The notes under the pieces were generated by a model. That model worked only from the letters and a program-made list of their open reading frames with translations, was not told the origin of the DNA and searched no databases. From Hyaloperonospora brassicae (lineage: Eukaryota; Oomycota; Peronosporomycetes; Peronosporales; Peronosporaceae), in assembly GCA_947650285.1 (NCBI GenBank), contig CANTFL010000033.1, forward strand, positions 1 through 64,000: a DNA stretch of 64,000 nt. The letters are read 5' to 3'. Below are positions 12,101 to 21,959 of the stretch, piece after piece. Each line of letters starts with the position of its first letter. Position 1 is the stretch's first letter. Made by a program: the position numbers and the translations under genes.

Positions 12101-12457
12101 TCTCACCCGGCCCCCGTCCAATCTGTGCATCCAGAGCTGAAGAGAAAAGTGTCAGTTGCATCCGAGGTGGATGCAGGCCCACGGTCCCCAAAGAAACTGA
12201 AAGTATGTGAATTCTCGGACTCCGCTGACGAGGATGCTTTCGTCGAAGATGTCCTGCAAGACCGGCGCTCAGTGCGTCGTCGGGCCGCACATACGCTGGA
12301 CGAGTACAAAGAAAGTGGCGTTCAGTCTGCGTGGAGCTGTTCGCGGTGCACGTTGATTAACCCAGCAAGCAGCCTCAACTGCTCAAGCTGTGGCCTTCGC
12401 TATCGGCGGTCTCGTCCTCAGATAATTGACCTGGGCGACGAGAATGATGAAGAGTAA
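9194..12457 (+). CDS. RAD54: RAD54-type SNF2 DNA translocase with C-terminal RanBP2 zinc finger
   Basis: One uninterrupted exon, 1087 residues. RAD54 is a dsDNA translocase that works with RAD51 in homologous recombination. The core is intact: LRPHQREGVQFM, Walker A ADDMGLGKT (residues about 214-222), DEAH at 333-336, SGTPMQND, then the helicase C lobe with VSNYTQTLD, SSKAGGCGLNLIGANRLV, FDPDWNPA and ARVWREGQKK. RAD54-specific signatures follow: SDTHDQLRCDRC (zinc-binding cysteines) and DLNSWGHH. These rule out other SNF2 subfamilies. Human RAD54 is 747 residues; here an extra tail of about 250 residues follows, acidic and basic in patches. It ends in a W-x-C-x2-C-x10-C-x2-C finger from Trp1047 (WSCSRCTLINP...CSSCGLRYRR), which is of RanBP2/NZF type and in other proteins binds ubiquitin or RNA. 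Start chosen: the first ATG, directly after the CCAAT-rich gap. Confidence 0.95.
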   Translation: MLRRRTGGGAQFKPFVLPVKTTSVHPHAHHDTETNGDDASKTGTREALSSRSSSLSVKRLPFLSFLVMEPERRAQQVRCPFKSPCGNDSISQESRRLLHVKTLGMRRRWGPAVFKPMARHDLPPVEVEVDAIETPVEEELQVCAIEEPGDAAAKVSDAPPPLVLWQSETDPEMKVVVPEIVGKFLRPHQREGVQFMFDCVCQIKGFDGQGCILADDMGLGKTLQSIALMYTLLTTGMTMQPTLSRAIVVCPTSLVKNWDDEIVKWLHGRVKTVALYEAKRETVIKGISQFIEGSKRPRPGFSAQVLIISYETFRMHAQKFADTPACCGLLICDEAHRLKNANSQINKALSSLSCRRRVLLSGTPMQNDLEEFFAMVDFTNPNILGTPSEFRKNYLGPILVGREPDSTDRERGVAQSCSAMLCEIVNQFILRRGNILNAKHLPPKLMQVICCPLSPLQEQLYTHFLSSSACRDMMKRQSVNVLSSITALKKLCNHPLLIFDEMGKTNTKLPGFGNCAQYFAAAKESINNGGDNGRHRRGGFGSRTCYPEWSGKMLLLDRLMSSMRKTTTDRIVIVSNYTQTLDVVSTLCQERHLPFVRLDGSTSAKKRKKLVDTFNDPSTNSFAFLLSSKAGGCGLNLIGANRLVLFDPDWNPATDKQAAARVWREGQKKMCYVYRFLATGTLEEKIFQRQLSKEGLQNIVDDKEEVNSLSSKDLKRLFVFRKDTMSDTHDQLRCDRCQWRDADNDGVQGTSSVVTIVDDNDESEKADESEAAPEKDSTGDEDNSNDIVKGYHAQIGMPPEEDLNSWGHHRSYASVDDEVMQAALQQVRDDLVSFAFSCRIDWELLQEHQAENGEKEMLRDEERKRKRLEIIEATNNESAKEKNRLMRSTPKKKSIIDESDGSESEYSSHGEEGGEDDEVLGESESGSEDEGAYVVAPRRSSSRMEVDIPCTSKPRPHQRAALTTSLDASSHPAPVQSVHPELKRKVSVASEVDAGPRSPKKLKVCEFSDSADEDAFVEDVLQDRRSVRRRAAHTLDEYKESGVQSAWSCSRCTLINPASSLNCSSCGLRYRRSRPQIIDLGDENDEE

Positions 12458-13627
12458 TAAGAACACCACGCTGCAACGCATATATTGCGCTTTGCGCTTC
12501 GACTGCAGCAGTGCTTTATCTTGATGCAGTAGCCATCGCCGCGAATGTATCACACCACCTATCTCAGTCGATTGCATGCTCGACAGCTACGGTCTTGCGA
12601 GATGTCACCTTTTTTGGTGCAAAGACTTCCAGCTCTTTCTGGCTATCGTTCCGAAGATGAAACTGCCTACTGACAACGTCCGGTCGACTTCCTCATGCGG
12701 TCAATGCAACTGCATGCAAGCGCATACCAGGCACACAAGTCCAGTGGTTTCACCGATACCGCGTGCGTGCTACCAGCTTTAGTCGTCGTGGTGACGATGG
12801 CGGTGATGGCGGTGGTGATGGCGGTCGTACTGTCATCATCCCTGTACCGCTCTACGCTGCTCGACCTCGTTGCCTCCCGGCGGTGCTGCTACATCCTTTC
12901 GAACAGCGGATCCGGTGGTAAGTTATCAGACTCAAGTCGTTGTCAAGTAGCTCCTCGCATCGCCAAGTAACGAGGGGTGCATAGAACTCAGGCATTGCCA
13001 AAGTTGCCACGGCACTGGTTGGCACGTGTCCATTGTTGACGCCTGTCCACGCCGCAGCCAATCTGACCTCACTGCTCTCACCAGTTGTAATCCCTTCGCT
13101 CGTGTCTGCGGCACTGTCCGAACACGATGCGGTAGTTGTTGCTCTCCCGTTTCGCACACAAGTGACGATAGTCGTCACGTCTTTTGTCACCGCCCGAGCA
13201 GTTGTTGACTCGTTTTGAGAAAAGGAATGTCTGTGTGTCGATTGGCAGGTCCTGAGACGAAGGGCGCCTGGTGGCAACTCCCCCAGTCCTGACACCCTGA
13301 CACACCAGTGATACTATCGCACACGTATTGACCCGATCCTTAGTCTAATGGTACAGACACACCGGGCTTCGAACTGTGCGGCCTTCCTTCCACCACTCTA
13401 CCTACCTCGCTACAACCACACACAAACGCGGGACTCGAACCCGCGCCACTTGCGTATCACACCGTATACAACGAACTCAACTGACTGGTCCAATGGCAAG
13501 ACCACACGTGCGAATCAAAACAATTGCATACAAATCTGCAAACAATCGTCAACCCGAATACATTAGCAGTTCAGCATCACCCGCCCGCGCCGGGTGCTTC
13601 TCTGCGGCCAAGTTCGCAGTAGACTGT
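12458..13627. other. Intergenic region between RAD54 and trpA 3' ends
   Basis: No gene is supported. A 147-codon minus-strand ORF (12852-13295) rich in Ser and Thr is open, but it has no recognisable domain, no signal peptide at its start and no intron support. A trinucleotide-biased GGTGATGGC stretch lies at about 12784-12826. A hairpin matching a minus-strand tRNA T-arm (stem GCGGG/CCCGC with a 7-base loop) lies near 13428-13446. The rest of a tRNA cloverleaf could not be built around it. Confidence 0.4.
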
Positions 13628-14767
13628 CTACGCATTCACGATGCTCTTGGCAAACGCCTCGACGTTGGCAGCCCGAGTGGCCGTATCGGGCGAGTCTTCA
13701 ATGATCTTGACAATCTTGGAGCCGATGACGACTCCGTCCGCGAGCGCACTGGCCTGCACAAAGTGCTGACGCGTGGACAGACCAAAGCCCAGCGCCAACG
13801 GGTGCTTCACATTGGCACGAACTGTCGTAGAACAAGGCGCACGGATTCAGTCAGTCCTACTGCGCTGTACCGCAAGGCAACGCACACGGGAACTCACTTC
13901 TGCTCATGAACGCGTCGAGGTTCGGCGGCAGCTCGTGCCGCGCTCCAGTGACACCAGTGAGACTCACGCAATACACGAAGCCATGTGCAACCGAGTCAAT
14001 GAGCTTCATCCGCGCGTCCGTCGTCGTTGGGGACACCAGCGGGATGTACGCGAGTCCGTGTGCGGCTGCGGCATCGCTGAGCGGCTTGGCCTCCTCGGGC
14101 GGCAGATCCACAATGATGAACCCATCGACTCCAGCTGCAACATGCGATCCATCCAGAGCACAAAGACAAGTACGCAATGACACATCCGCTCTCCCTCTTC
14201 CCTTTGTCTCTCACTCTCTCGCTCGCTCTCTCTCTCTCTCCCTCTTAAGCCCTCAACAACGTCCGTACCTTTGTAAGCATCAGGGCAAATCTTGTCTTCA
14301 CCGTACTGCAAGAAGTTGTTGTAGTACCCCATGAGCACGACAGGAGTCGTGAGGCCCTGCCCACGCGCCTCGCTCACCGTAGCAAGCACGTCGTGCAACG
14401 TAATGCCCTGGTCCACACCCACCTGGTGGGCGCGCTGAATGGTCGGGCCATCCGCTTGCGGATCCGAGTACGGAATGCCCACCTCGATGATGTTGGCACC
14501 TCCACGTTGCAGTCCGAGCAGAATGTCCACTGTGTCGGCTTTGGCCTTGAAGCCGCAGGGCACGAACGCGATGAAGGCCGCTGCGTTGTTGGCCTTGCGC
14601 TCGGCGAAAACCTCTGCGATCGTCGGTCTACAAAATGATCACACGACAATGGAATGCGATGGAGACGTTGGCGGATCAACGTGCAACAGCATGGCGCGTG
14701 TGTGGCTGTATGTCGGTATGTCTGTATGTGTGTTTGTCTGTCTGCCCGTCTGTATGTACCTGCTCAT
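13628..14767 (-). CDS. trpA: Tryptophan synthase alpha subunit
   Basis: Spliced model complement(join(13628..13821, 13898..14134, 14269..14627, 14760..14767)), 265 residues, against 268 in E. coli. It converts indole-3-glycerol phosphate to indole plus glyceraldehyde-3-phosphate, the next-to-last step of tryptophan synthesis. The catalytic pair is present: Glu51 in EVGIPYSDP (Glu49 equivalent) and Asp62 in ADGPTIQ (Asp60 equivalent). The phosphate-site glycines are in SLTGVTG and LGFGLST. Coding exon 1 is only eight bases (ATGAGCAG). With it the protein begins MSRPTIAEVFAERK, which aligns with the family start, and no other upstream ATG does so in frame. The product is a free-standing alpha subunit, unlike the alpha-beta fusion of fungi, so it would need a beta subunit encoded elsewhere. 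No targeting peptide is visible. Introns carry microsatellites. Confidence 0.93.
14201..14246 (+). repeat. CT-rich microsatellite in trpA intron
   Basis: Interrupted (CT)n tract with CTCG and CTCC variants, lying within the 134-bp intron 14135-14268 of the minus-strand trpA gene. On the gene strand it is purine-rich. Confidence 0.8.
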
Positions 14768-15043
14768 TCTGATGTGGTCTGCTGGTTACGCGTCTGGTGG
14801 GTACGCGGTGATTCAGAGTATGACGCTGTCGAAAAACGTTTTCGGTGCGACTCGAATAGAAGACCGTACGCAATTCTATCCAGCCACAGGTTGAGGATAT
14901 GGGCATAATCGTGATTTTGCCATCATAACTCGATCGACCAATGAGATGCAACGACAGTCGGCCCACTGACCGACGGACTGACTGACTGACCGGCTATATG
15001 ACGCGTTTTTCGGGTCAAAAGCGGGTGTTCACTAGCCTTTTCA

Positions 15044-16057
15044 TTAAGCAAAACGCGAATGGTTCTTGAGCAGCCCCGTCTTCTTCGGCTGGATGTGGCT
15101 GCGAATGCCGCACGTGGAGCAGATTGGTCGGAACTCGCAAAACAACGACAGACACACGGGGCAGACAAACGCTGTCGAGATCACCTCGCGATGGCAAAAA
15201 CACATGGCTCGAAAGTCAACTGAGTCCTGCGACGGCAGCTTTAGCAGCTTGCGCATTGACGGATCGGGCAGGTAGATCGCGATGAGGTACTCGAGCAAGC
15301 CGCTGTGGTCGTTGGGTTTGTAATAGATGCCACCCGTCAGATAGGCCGCTTGTTGCATAAACGACGACTGCTCCGACGCAAGGATGCACGCGTCCACTGC
15401 CACGTTCTTCTTCTGCGCCGAGAAAATGCCATTCATAATGGCGATGTAACGCTCCGACACGTCGGGCGATTTCTGGATGACCAAGATACGCGGCCGTAGT
15501 GCCGGATCTTCATTCATCGCACGATTGATGACTGGATCCATACAAGCAGTACCACACACGCACGCACGCACGCACACCACCATCAACAACCCGATTTGTT
15601 AGCAAAGCAGTCCAGCCACGACAGGTAGTGTGTACTACAGTAGCTTACAGCAGAGGGCCCTCGACAGCGACGCTGCAATGGCTGTTCGGTTCGGCTTGGC
15701 CGGGTCCAATGGGTCGTCGCTCAGCTCCTGTAGACGCTGCATGACGCCAGCGTTGACCTTAGCAGCTTGTTCTGCACTCCCTGAAGTGTCTTCTTGCTCC
15801 AAATTGGGATACAACATGGCGCTTTTGCCGGCGTGGGCAGCGATTATGACAATGCGATTGCTGCGGTGCAGCAGCAGGTACGAGTTCACGAACACCAGCG
15901 TGCTCGAGAGCAGCCGCTGCAGACCAGCCCGCTCCGCGGCCCCAGCTCCCTGGGCAAACCAGTGCACGGGATTGGTGTCGACAATTAGCACCAGGAGTCC
16001 TTCGACGGCCGGCTCGCTGCTGCCCGCGCCATGCGCTTGTGGCAGCGCACTATCCAT
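15044..16057 (-). CDS. TFB4: TFIIH core subunit p34 (GTF2H3/Tfb4)
   Basis: Spliced model complement(join(15044..15531, 15649..16057)), 298 residues. This subunit of the TFIIH core acts in transcription initiation and nucleotide excision repair, where it pairs with p44. The N-terminal half is a von Willebrand A-like fold (LLVLIVDTNPVHWF, then NSYLLLHRSNRIVIIAAH), as in the family. The C-terminal part has the zinc ribbon: MCFCHREVIST, FVCPVCLSLFC and PICSTCGIRSH. The intron 15532-15648 joins ALC to FINRAMNEDP in frame, matching the ALCYIHR region of the human protein. It contains an (ACGC)n microsatellite. It is transcribed in the same direction as trpA and the GH17 gene, with gaps of 276 and 183 bp. 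Confidence 0.93.
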
Positions 16058-16240
16058 TTTGGCAATGGGTTCATGATAGTGGTCAGAGCAATGTTGACCA
16101 CACTATTCTCGACCTCGCAAGAAAGAGATAAATTCATCTTATCTCCACATCGTCCTACGATATGATACCTATATACCCTAACGACGGCGGTATGTGCAGC
16201 GGTAGCGCATGAAATCGACAAGATACACATAAGAGCGACC

Positions 16241-17422
16241 TTATAGACTCCAGATCATGGTCGACGCAACGCACAGACACGCCGTGATGCTGACGACTGC
16301 AAGTTGCAGCGACCCACTACTCTCCTGGTTCGTGATCGTCGACAGAGGCGCCTCGCCTGCGTTCATCGACGACTGGATACCGCTCAACGTGTCGCTGCTG
16401 GTGAGGCCTGTGCTTGAAGTGACAGTGCCTGGACCGTCGTCAGACGGCGACGAGACGGTCTTCGTGGGGCTATTTGACGTCGACAGATTCCCTTTCGCGG
16501 TGAGAGTGAGGCCCTCGTAGGCCGCTTTCATGTGCCCCGCCTCATCAAAAAGGCCAAAGTGCGACTCGACCGTAGTCGCGTCGTCAGCCTGCTTCGCCTT
16601 GTAAGGCGTGTCGAACCCCACAAAGTAGTAGTACTTCCATCCCTTAGACTCGGCGAGCTCGTAGAAGTCGTGCAAGTAGATGGCGGCATTCTCCTCGGAC
16701 GCTACCGATCCGTTCGTAGCAAACCCGTCTGTCGGCCACCCCGTCTCGGTGATAACGACTTCCATGTCGCCCGCCATCTTCAAGAGACGCTCGATACGCT
16801 TGTCAAAATGAGCTGCAGCCTTCTTTGCTTCCACCTTCTCCCAGAACGGAAACTGGTTGACCGTCACAATGTCGCCGGCCTTGAGCATCTCTGGGTACTG
16901 AATAAACGTGTCAACAATGTCCGTTATACTGACAGGCACGCGGATGCCGTTGTCTGCCAAGACCTGCTTAAATTGAGCCACGTATTCAATCGACTTCTCC
17001 GCGCTGATGTCCTTCCGGTACACGGCTTCGCTGCCAACATTGATGCCAACGACAGTGCTGTCAATGAGGCCCGCACGAAGGAGCTCCTCAAAGGCCTTGA
17101 CCTCTGCTTTGTATACCGCCTCGTCCTCGGACACCCACACGCCGAGCCACACGGTGATCGACATCTTCTTGGCCGCTTTGAGTACGCTCGTGACGTCACA
17201 GTCCGAGAGACTGTACGTGCGCACGCTCGACATATAGGCGCCGAAAGTCGAGAGCTCGGCCGCGATCGTGTCGGCCGACTTGCACTTGCTGGGGTCCCAG
17301 TCCGGCCCCTGTCGCAGGTCGTAGTTGATACCGTAGAGTTTCTTGTCCAGCGCTGACGTCGATGACACGAGCATAGCTATGCCGGCAGCTGCAGCAGCAG
17401 ACAAGATGGATACACGCGTCAT
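16241..17422 (-). CDS. Glycoside hydrolase family 17 beta-1,3-glucanase, secreted, GPI-anchored type
   Basis: Single exon, 393 residues. An N-terminal signal peptide (about 1-24, cleaved near STSALD) leads into the GH17 barrel starting KLYGINYDLRQGPDW. The two catalytic acids are present: Glu132 in GINVGSEAVYR (acid/base) and Glu226 in VVITETGWP (nucleophile). The region after about 305 is rich in Ser, Thr, Pro and Gly, as expected for an O-glycosylated linker. The last 20 residues are hydrophobic (LAVVSITACLCVASTMIWSL) after a small-residue patch, a GPI-attachment signal. Oomycete walls are largely beta-1,3/1,6-glucan, so a wall-remodelling role is inferred. Action on plant callose is possible but not shown by sequence. 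Confidence 0.94.
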   Translation of the reverse strand: MTRVSILSAAAAAGIAMLVSSTSALDKKLYGINYDLRQGPDWDPSKCKSADTIAAELSTFGAYMSSVRTYSLSDCDVTSVLKAAKKMSITVWLGVWVSEDEAVYKAEVKAFEELLRAGLIDSTVVGINVGSEAVYRKDISAEKSIEYVAQFKQVLADNGIRVPVSITDIVDTFIQYPEMLKAGDIVTVNQFPFWEKVEAKKAAAHFDKRIERLLKMAGDMEVVITETGWPTDGFATNGSVASEENAAIYLHDFYELAESKGWKYYYFVGFDTPYKAKQADDATTVESHFGLFDEAGHMKAAYEGLTLTAKGNLSTSNSPTKTVSSPSDDGPGTVTSSTGLTSSDTLSGIQSSMNAGEAPLSTITNQESSGSLQLAVVSITACLCVASTMIWSL

Positions 17423-18329
17423 GTCTGACCTCTTCGTTCACTGGCGGCTGGAAAACTAAAGGCAAAGTGCTCGCGTCAGTTTGCAAATCACCGAGTGCCC
17501 AAATATTCGGATTGACAGCCCGGCAGCTTTTCCGCCAATGAAAAAGCGCGCAGATCGTTGCAGACGGACAGACAGAATTTTCAGAGAAAGCGCTCTACGA
17601 GGGTCGGCTGACAATGTAAAGTTTGATGGAAGAGATACGCACCATGGTGACTGGGACATTGATGTTCCGCAAGTATGGCTGTATTGCAATACAGTGCGTA
17701 GCTCTGACGAAGCAAGCGTTGTAATTGTTGCACGACCGACGACCCGAAAGTCCTCGTGAACTGCCTCCCTGGATTGGGTGCACGATGGCAGCCTGCTCGT
17801 TGCACCCAGCGAGCTTGCTTGGCTGCAGCTCTCTTTCTCTCAAGGGCAGAGTGCTGCATGCAAGTTGTAGCATCCAAGGAAACCGTTAGCTTCTTGTGTC
17901 ACATCGGTTCGAAGGCTCCGGCTGCCTGCAACAAAAACTTTGCCTCAGCACGCTCGTGCCCAAAACGTGGCCGGAGGTATATGCGTTCGAACTCGCATGA
18001 GTGAAAGTGAACTTGTCCGTGGCCTGGGATACCTGCCTTAGGTGCTTGTGCGAGCACATTCGAGCTTGGGCTATACGAGCGCGACCACCCCGAGCTTTGT
18101 GGCATGGGATCGACCTTGTTCACAAGGCCCACAAGTACGCCAAGCACGACTGCGCTACACTGTGCTCTGCCAGGCCAATCAGTACCACTTTGTCGCACTT
18201 GGTGTCGCTACATGCTTCGTCTTGAGCTCGTACTTGAGCTCGTTGCCACGTGTCTTCCTACCCCATCACCCTCGTATCTCCGCAGCCTTTTGCCCTCGCC
18301 CGCCTCGTCCCCTCCCACCAATACACTGC
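17423..18329. other. Intergenic region upstream of the GH17 gene
   Basis: About 900 bp with no supported gene. Open frames here (for example minus 17899-18198) have no domain and no splice continuity. An ATTGG (CCAAT complement) lies near 17538 on the plus strand, upstream of the GH17 start. Nothing else was recognised. Confidence 0.4.
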
Positions 18330-18629
18330 TCACTCTGCTGCCTCCTTCGCCTCACGCTTTGCTTTTGCAGCCTCAATCTACGTCAGAAAGCCATGAAAAG
18401 CCACAAAATGGCCCACGTCAGTCGAAATGCCCCGCACCCACGTCGTTGGTCCGGGTCTGCCCCTTACCTTGGCCGCCATAGCCTCTTTGCGGCTGCCAAA
18501 CTTGCGGTTCTTGCCGTGGATGCGACTCGCCTGTCCGCTCGCAGTCGTCGCGGCGATTGCCTGAGCCGCTGTCTCCTCGCACGCGGCTTTGAGCTGGAGC
18601 GCCACGCGCTTGTGCTGGATGTCGGCCAT
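18330..18629 (-). CDS. Small basic protein of unknown function
   Basis: Spliced model complement(join(18330..18377, 18468..18629)), 69 residues. The intron 18378-18467 has GTAAGG and TAG borders and keeps frame across AAK/IEAAKAK. The protein is almost entirely charged and alanine-rich. It starts MADIQHKRVALQLK, has a central GKNRKFGSRKEAMAAK, and ends in a Lys/Glu/Ala helix; no signal peptide or membrane segment is visible. I do not recognise the family. An in-frame ATG at 18674 would add 15 residues (MPFGAARK...). The gene is divergent from the 18722 gene with only 92 bp between start codons, so they probably share a promoter. The clean intron and biased composition are the main reasons to believe it is real. 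Confidence 0.6.
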
Positions 18630-18721
18630 TTCGGAACCAGTAAAAGCGCTTTTACGTGCGGCGCCAAACGGCACGTGCCAAACGTTTTAGCACATGCGGT
18701 CAGCTTTAATCCAGTCAAATA

Positions 18722-21045
18722 ATGATTACGGCATCGCACAACACGCAGTTGAAACTGTTGGTCGCAAGCACAACGACTGCGAAAATGGCAGCGCAGTCTC
18801 GGGGCGGAGGGACGTCCTACGCAACGAAGTCAGTATCAACGACCGTGGACGGTATGTGTGTGTGTCTGCGCGAGCATTACAGAACGGTACTGTCGATTGG
18901 CAGTGTGCACGTTGCGACGTATTGACAGCTGTGGTCACGTGATGCCGCACGAACGTTTGTGCAGCTCCCGTCTGGACGTCGTATCTAGCGATTCGATCGT
19001 CGAGCTCCAGTCACAGTGTGACACGAGGCCGCACTGTACCGGATACTGTAAACAGACGCTTCGCAAGTACCAATCTACGTGGACGAAAGCGAGCAAAGTC
19101 GTCGGCTGGTGGGGGTACACTGCAAGAAACCAGCACCTGGATGACACTGGCCACGCCACTTGGGACACGACGTAGCGGCCGAGAAGACGGGGACGTAGTG
19201 CTGAATAGCATTCGTCAGTACTGGGAACAGCTCAGTAGCAACGAGCGCCAGCAGATTCTGTTTCTCGATGACCCGGAGCTCGTCAAGCAACTGTACAAGC
19301 TGAACCTGAGCTTACTGTGCGTCGGATTGATGCAACGGCACCTCAAGACGTCCGTCCATCGACGAGTCTCAGGCAAAACAACTGCTGACACGAAAGTTGT
19401 TGCAGTGCCTGCGTCGATCGGAACGAAAGGTGTGACCTCAACGGATGCGCCAGCAGGAACCGAGCAAACAGCAACGCCGCCACCTGTTGTCCGTGCGTTG
19501 CCAAACACATGTGCAGAGAAGACGTATGAGTTGCTTGAGGCAATGGAGTTTATGGATATAGGCACGGGTATGCGGCCATCCAGTTGTGCTAGTGATTCGT
19601 AGGTGATGTCCTTGCTCACTCTTGCTTGTGTGTGATGATACACAGGCATCTTGACGGTAAAAACGGAATTGGCTGAGGACACGGATCGGCTGTTCGCGCT
19701 GGTTGGAGATGTATTGCAAGGATTTCTTACATCGGTCCATGTGCTCAAGGAGAGCAAGTTTAACAAGTTGTTTGTGACGGAAAGTGAGACTATCAGCTCG
19801 TGGGCAAATTACCAGCGTCTGATCGCGATGCTGGTAGAGCAGGTAAGCGTCGTTTGCATCACATGCTGTTGATGCCCGATTGCATATCATGCTAACGTGT
19901 TTTTCTAGCTTGTTTTAAGGAGCTACGTGAGTCACCTGGAAAGCGAAGCTGCACAACAAATGGAGCAACTTTTGCTAGAGGTGTCTCTGGAGGACAACAG
20001 CTTGTCAACACGCATCCCAACCTCAGGTGGCAAGAAGGGGAAAAGCAAGAAGAGAAAGAAGAGAAAACCAGCACCGCATAAGGCTGCAGCTGCCGACCGG
20101 GTTGGTGTGGTAACGACTGCAAGCAGCTCCAATGGTGATGCTGGTGGAAATCAAATGGAAAATAGCTCAACTGCCCCGTCGACGAACAAGGTCACAGCGA
20201 TGGAGCCCGTCTGTGAACCAATACCGGATTTTACATCCAACAGTGCAGCAGAAAGCGACTGCCGACCCTTTGTGATCACGGAACTCATCAATGAGGTCGC
20301 GCTGGGTGGAGACGAAGCCATTTCAGCAGAAACAGAAGCTGCCACGAGGAAGGTGTCACGTCTGAATCCCAACGCGCTCGTTTTCCAGCCCCAGAACCTC
20401 GAACCGTTTGCCAAGAAGGTCAATGTACAACGCTCTTCCTGTGCAAGAAAACGATCGTTTGAGCAGTATATCATCAGCGTTCCATGGGAGGATGTCGATC
20501 GTGACGGCGGTCGTGTCTTTGATGGCCGAACCGCCGACAGCGATTCGTCTAGTGAAGACGAAGGAGGCAACGACAGGAGGGCTTCACAACGGTCGAGGAG
20601 GAAGCAACGACGGCGTGATGAAGACACGGAGCTGGAGTCGCAGCTGCAACAGGTGTACGCGTCCACGTCATTTCTCTTCGGCTGGGACTTTCTGCGACAG
20701 TGCGAGCTCTTGGATACCAATGTGCACTGGAGCGAGTTGACGCTGTGGCAAACAGCGCCGAAAGAAGTGGTGCGGTATTTTTCACCGGAAAACGGGGACA
20801 GGGTCTCTCGGTTCCAAGCGTCTCACCTTCTGGCACCTGCTCGCTCCGTATCGTCGAGGTACTACTTCAACATGCAGCCATCAGCGCCATTTGGCTCTCC
20901 ACTACTACTGCCTCCTGCAGGCACGGAACAAGTGCCTCTCTGCGGTTCATTTGACTACCCGCTGCACACGGTCGTCTCGTCACCAAATTTTTCCAGTGTA
21001 CAGTACTACCACGCAAGTGAGCATGATGAGGACGACCAAACTTGA
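18722..21045 (+). CDS. Unknown protein with Lys/Arg-rich nuclear localisation tract
   Basis: Spliced model join(18722..18851, 18965..19567, 19646..19842, 19909..21045), 688 residues, with all three introns GT-AG and frame-preserving. The last intron has a GCTAAC branch-point-like site near 19891. The N-terminal third has helical blocks (VVLNSIRQYWEQLSSNERQQ). The middle is also helical (ELLEAMEFMDIGTGILTVKTE). A KKGKSKKRKKRK cluster encoded near 20029-20067 resembles a bipartite nuclear signal. An acidic Ser-rich run near 20535-20625 is followed by RRKQRRR. The C-terminus has aromatic stretches (SFLFGWDFLRQCELLD) and ends in an acidic tail. I do not recognise a domain; a nuclear role is inferred only from the basic tract. 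An alternative start is ATG at 18785. Confidence 0.75.
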
Positions 21046-21161
21046 CTCCGAGCGTGAGCAATTATTGCAGCCTTAATTTAATACACACGTGACAATAATT
21101 GCTCAAACAACCGCACTTAACAGCAGCTCAGTGGCTCAGAAGTAACGACAAGACCAACGCC

Positions 21162-21791
21162 ATGGCGCTAATGCTTCGCAGCATCACGTTCGTGGCCGCC
21201 AAGCGAGCGGCCACGCGTGCGCCACTCGCCGACATCGCTGCGTCCTCTGCGTGTACGCGTAGCTTTGCGTCCAAGTCGGATGCGAAGAAGAAGAGCAAGA
21301 AAAAGGGGAACGACGACGCCAACTTTGAGAAGATGCTGCGTGCTATTAAGGGCCAATATCCCGAGGCGTACGGTATACGCTGTTCCATCATTGTTTGATA
21401 CTGCACTGTTGTGCACTCTTGCAATACCTACTCACATGTGCACTGCTCGCTTGTTGTGCTTGTGCTGTTGCCTCTTCTTCTTGTGTGTGTGTGTGTGTGG
21501 TGTGGGTGTGACAGGGCCGAGTGGACAGACGAGGAAAAGCAGCGCCACCAGGAGATTGGTCGCCGCTACAACCGGATGAGCTCTATCGAGCACAACCACC
21601 TTATGCGCGACGTGCAGACCAAGATTGATCTCAAATGGGATGCCATCAACGCGCTGCCTGCAGAGCTGCAGGCGGAAGCAATGGAGATTGACGACGCTCC
21701 TATTCCCGAGGAACGTACTATGGCCACGTGGACGCCGCCCATTCCAGGCTTTAGACGATACACGGACGAAGAAGACGAAACAGCGGGCTAG
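21162..21791 (+). CDS. Probable mitochondrial large-subunit ribosomal protein mL40
   Basis: Spliced model join(21162..21367, 21515..21791), 160 residues. The donor must be at 21368 (phase 2). The GT six bases further on breaks the frame, whereas this junction gives YPEAAEWTDEEKQRHQE. The first 40 residues (MALMLRSITFVAAKRAATR...) form a classic mitochondrial presequence. A KKKSKKKG linker follows. The mature part is charged and helical, with RRYNRMSSIEHN, ALPAELQAEAMEID and a WTPPIPGF motif near the C-terminus that I associate with the mL40/MRPL28 family. Family assignment is from memory of the pattern and is moderate. The intron contains a (GT)n tract. Confidence 0.7.
21483..21510 (+). repeat. 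(GT)n microsatellite in mL40 intron
   Basis: Alternating GT run directly upstream of the acceptor ACAG at 21511-21514. It lies wholly inside the intron 21368-21514, where it replaces the usual pyrimidine tract. Confidence 0.8.
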
Positions 21792-21959
21792 AGCAGATGG
21801 CCTGCCAGGTGTCACGACAGGCAGACAGGTTCCAAGCCGACGATGTGCAGCGAGAGAGAGTGTGTGTTTGTGTGACAAATAGACCGTCACGTGGAGCAAA
21901 CATGCCTGGTGTGTATCGCGGTGGTTGGGCTATGCTACACTGCACGGATTATTCGGTGG

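Noticed and set aside
12852..13295. 147-codon Ser/Thr-rich minus-strand ORF as a secreted protein
   Set aside because: No signal peptide at its start, no domain, and low-complexity composition that antisense frames of this region also show.
13335..13510. Possible tRNA genes: a minus-strand T-arm-like hairpin near 13428-13446 and D-arm-like stems (GTCT/AGAC near 13341, GGTC/GACC near 13487)
   Set aside because: No acceptor stem or anticodon arm could be paired in the right spacing on either strand, even allowing an intron.
21367..21374. Alternative splice donor at 21373 for the mL40 gene
   Set aside because: It puts the second exon out of frame; the GT at 21368 restores the conserved helix.
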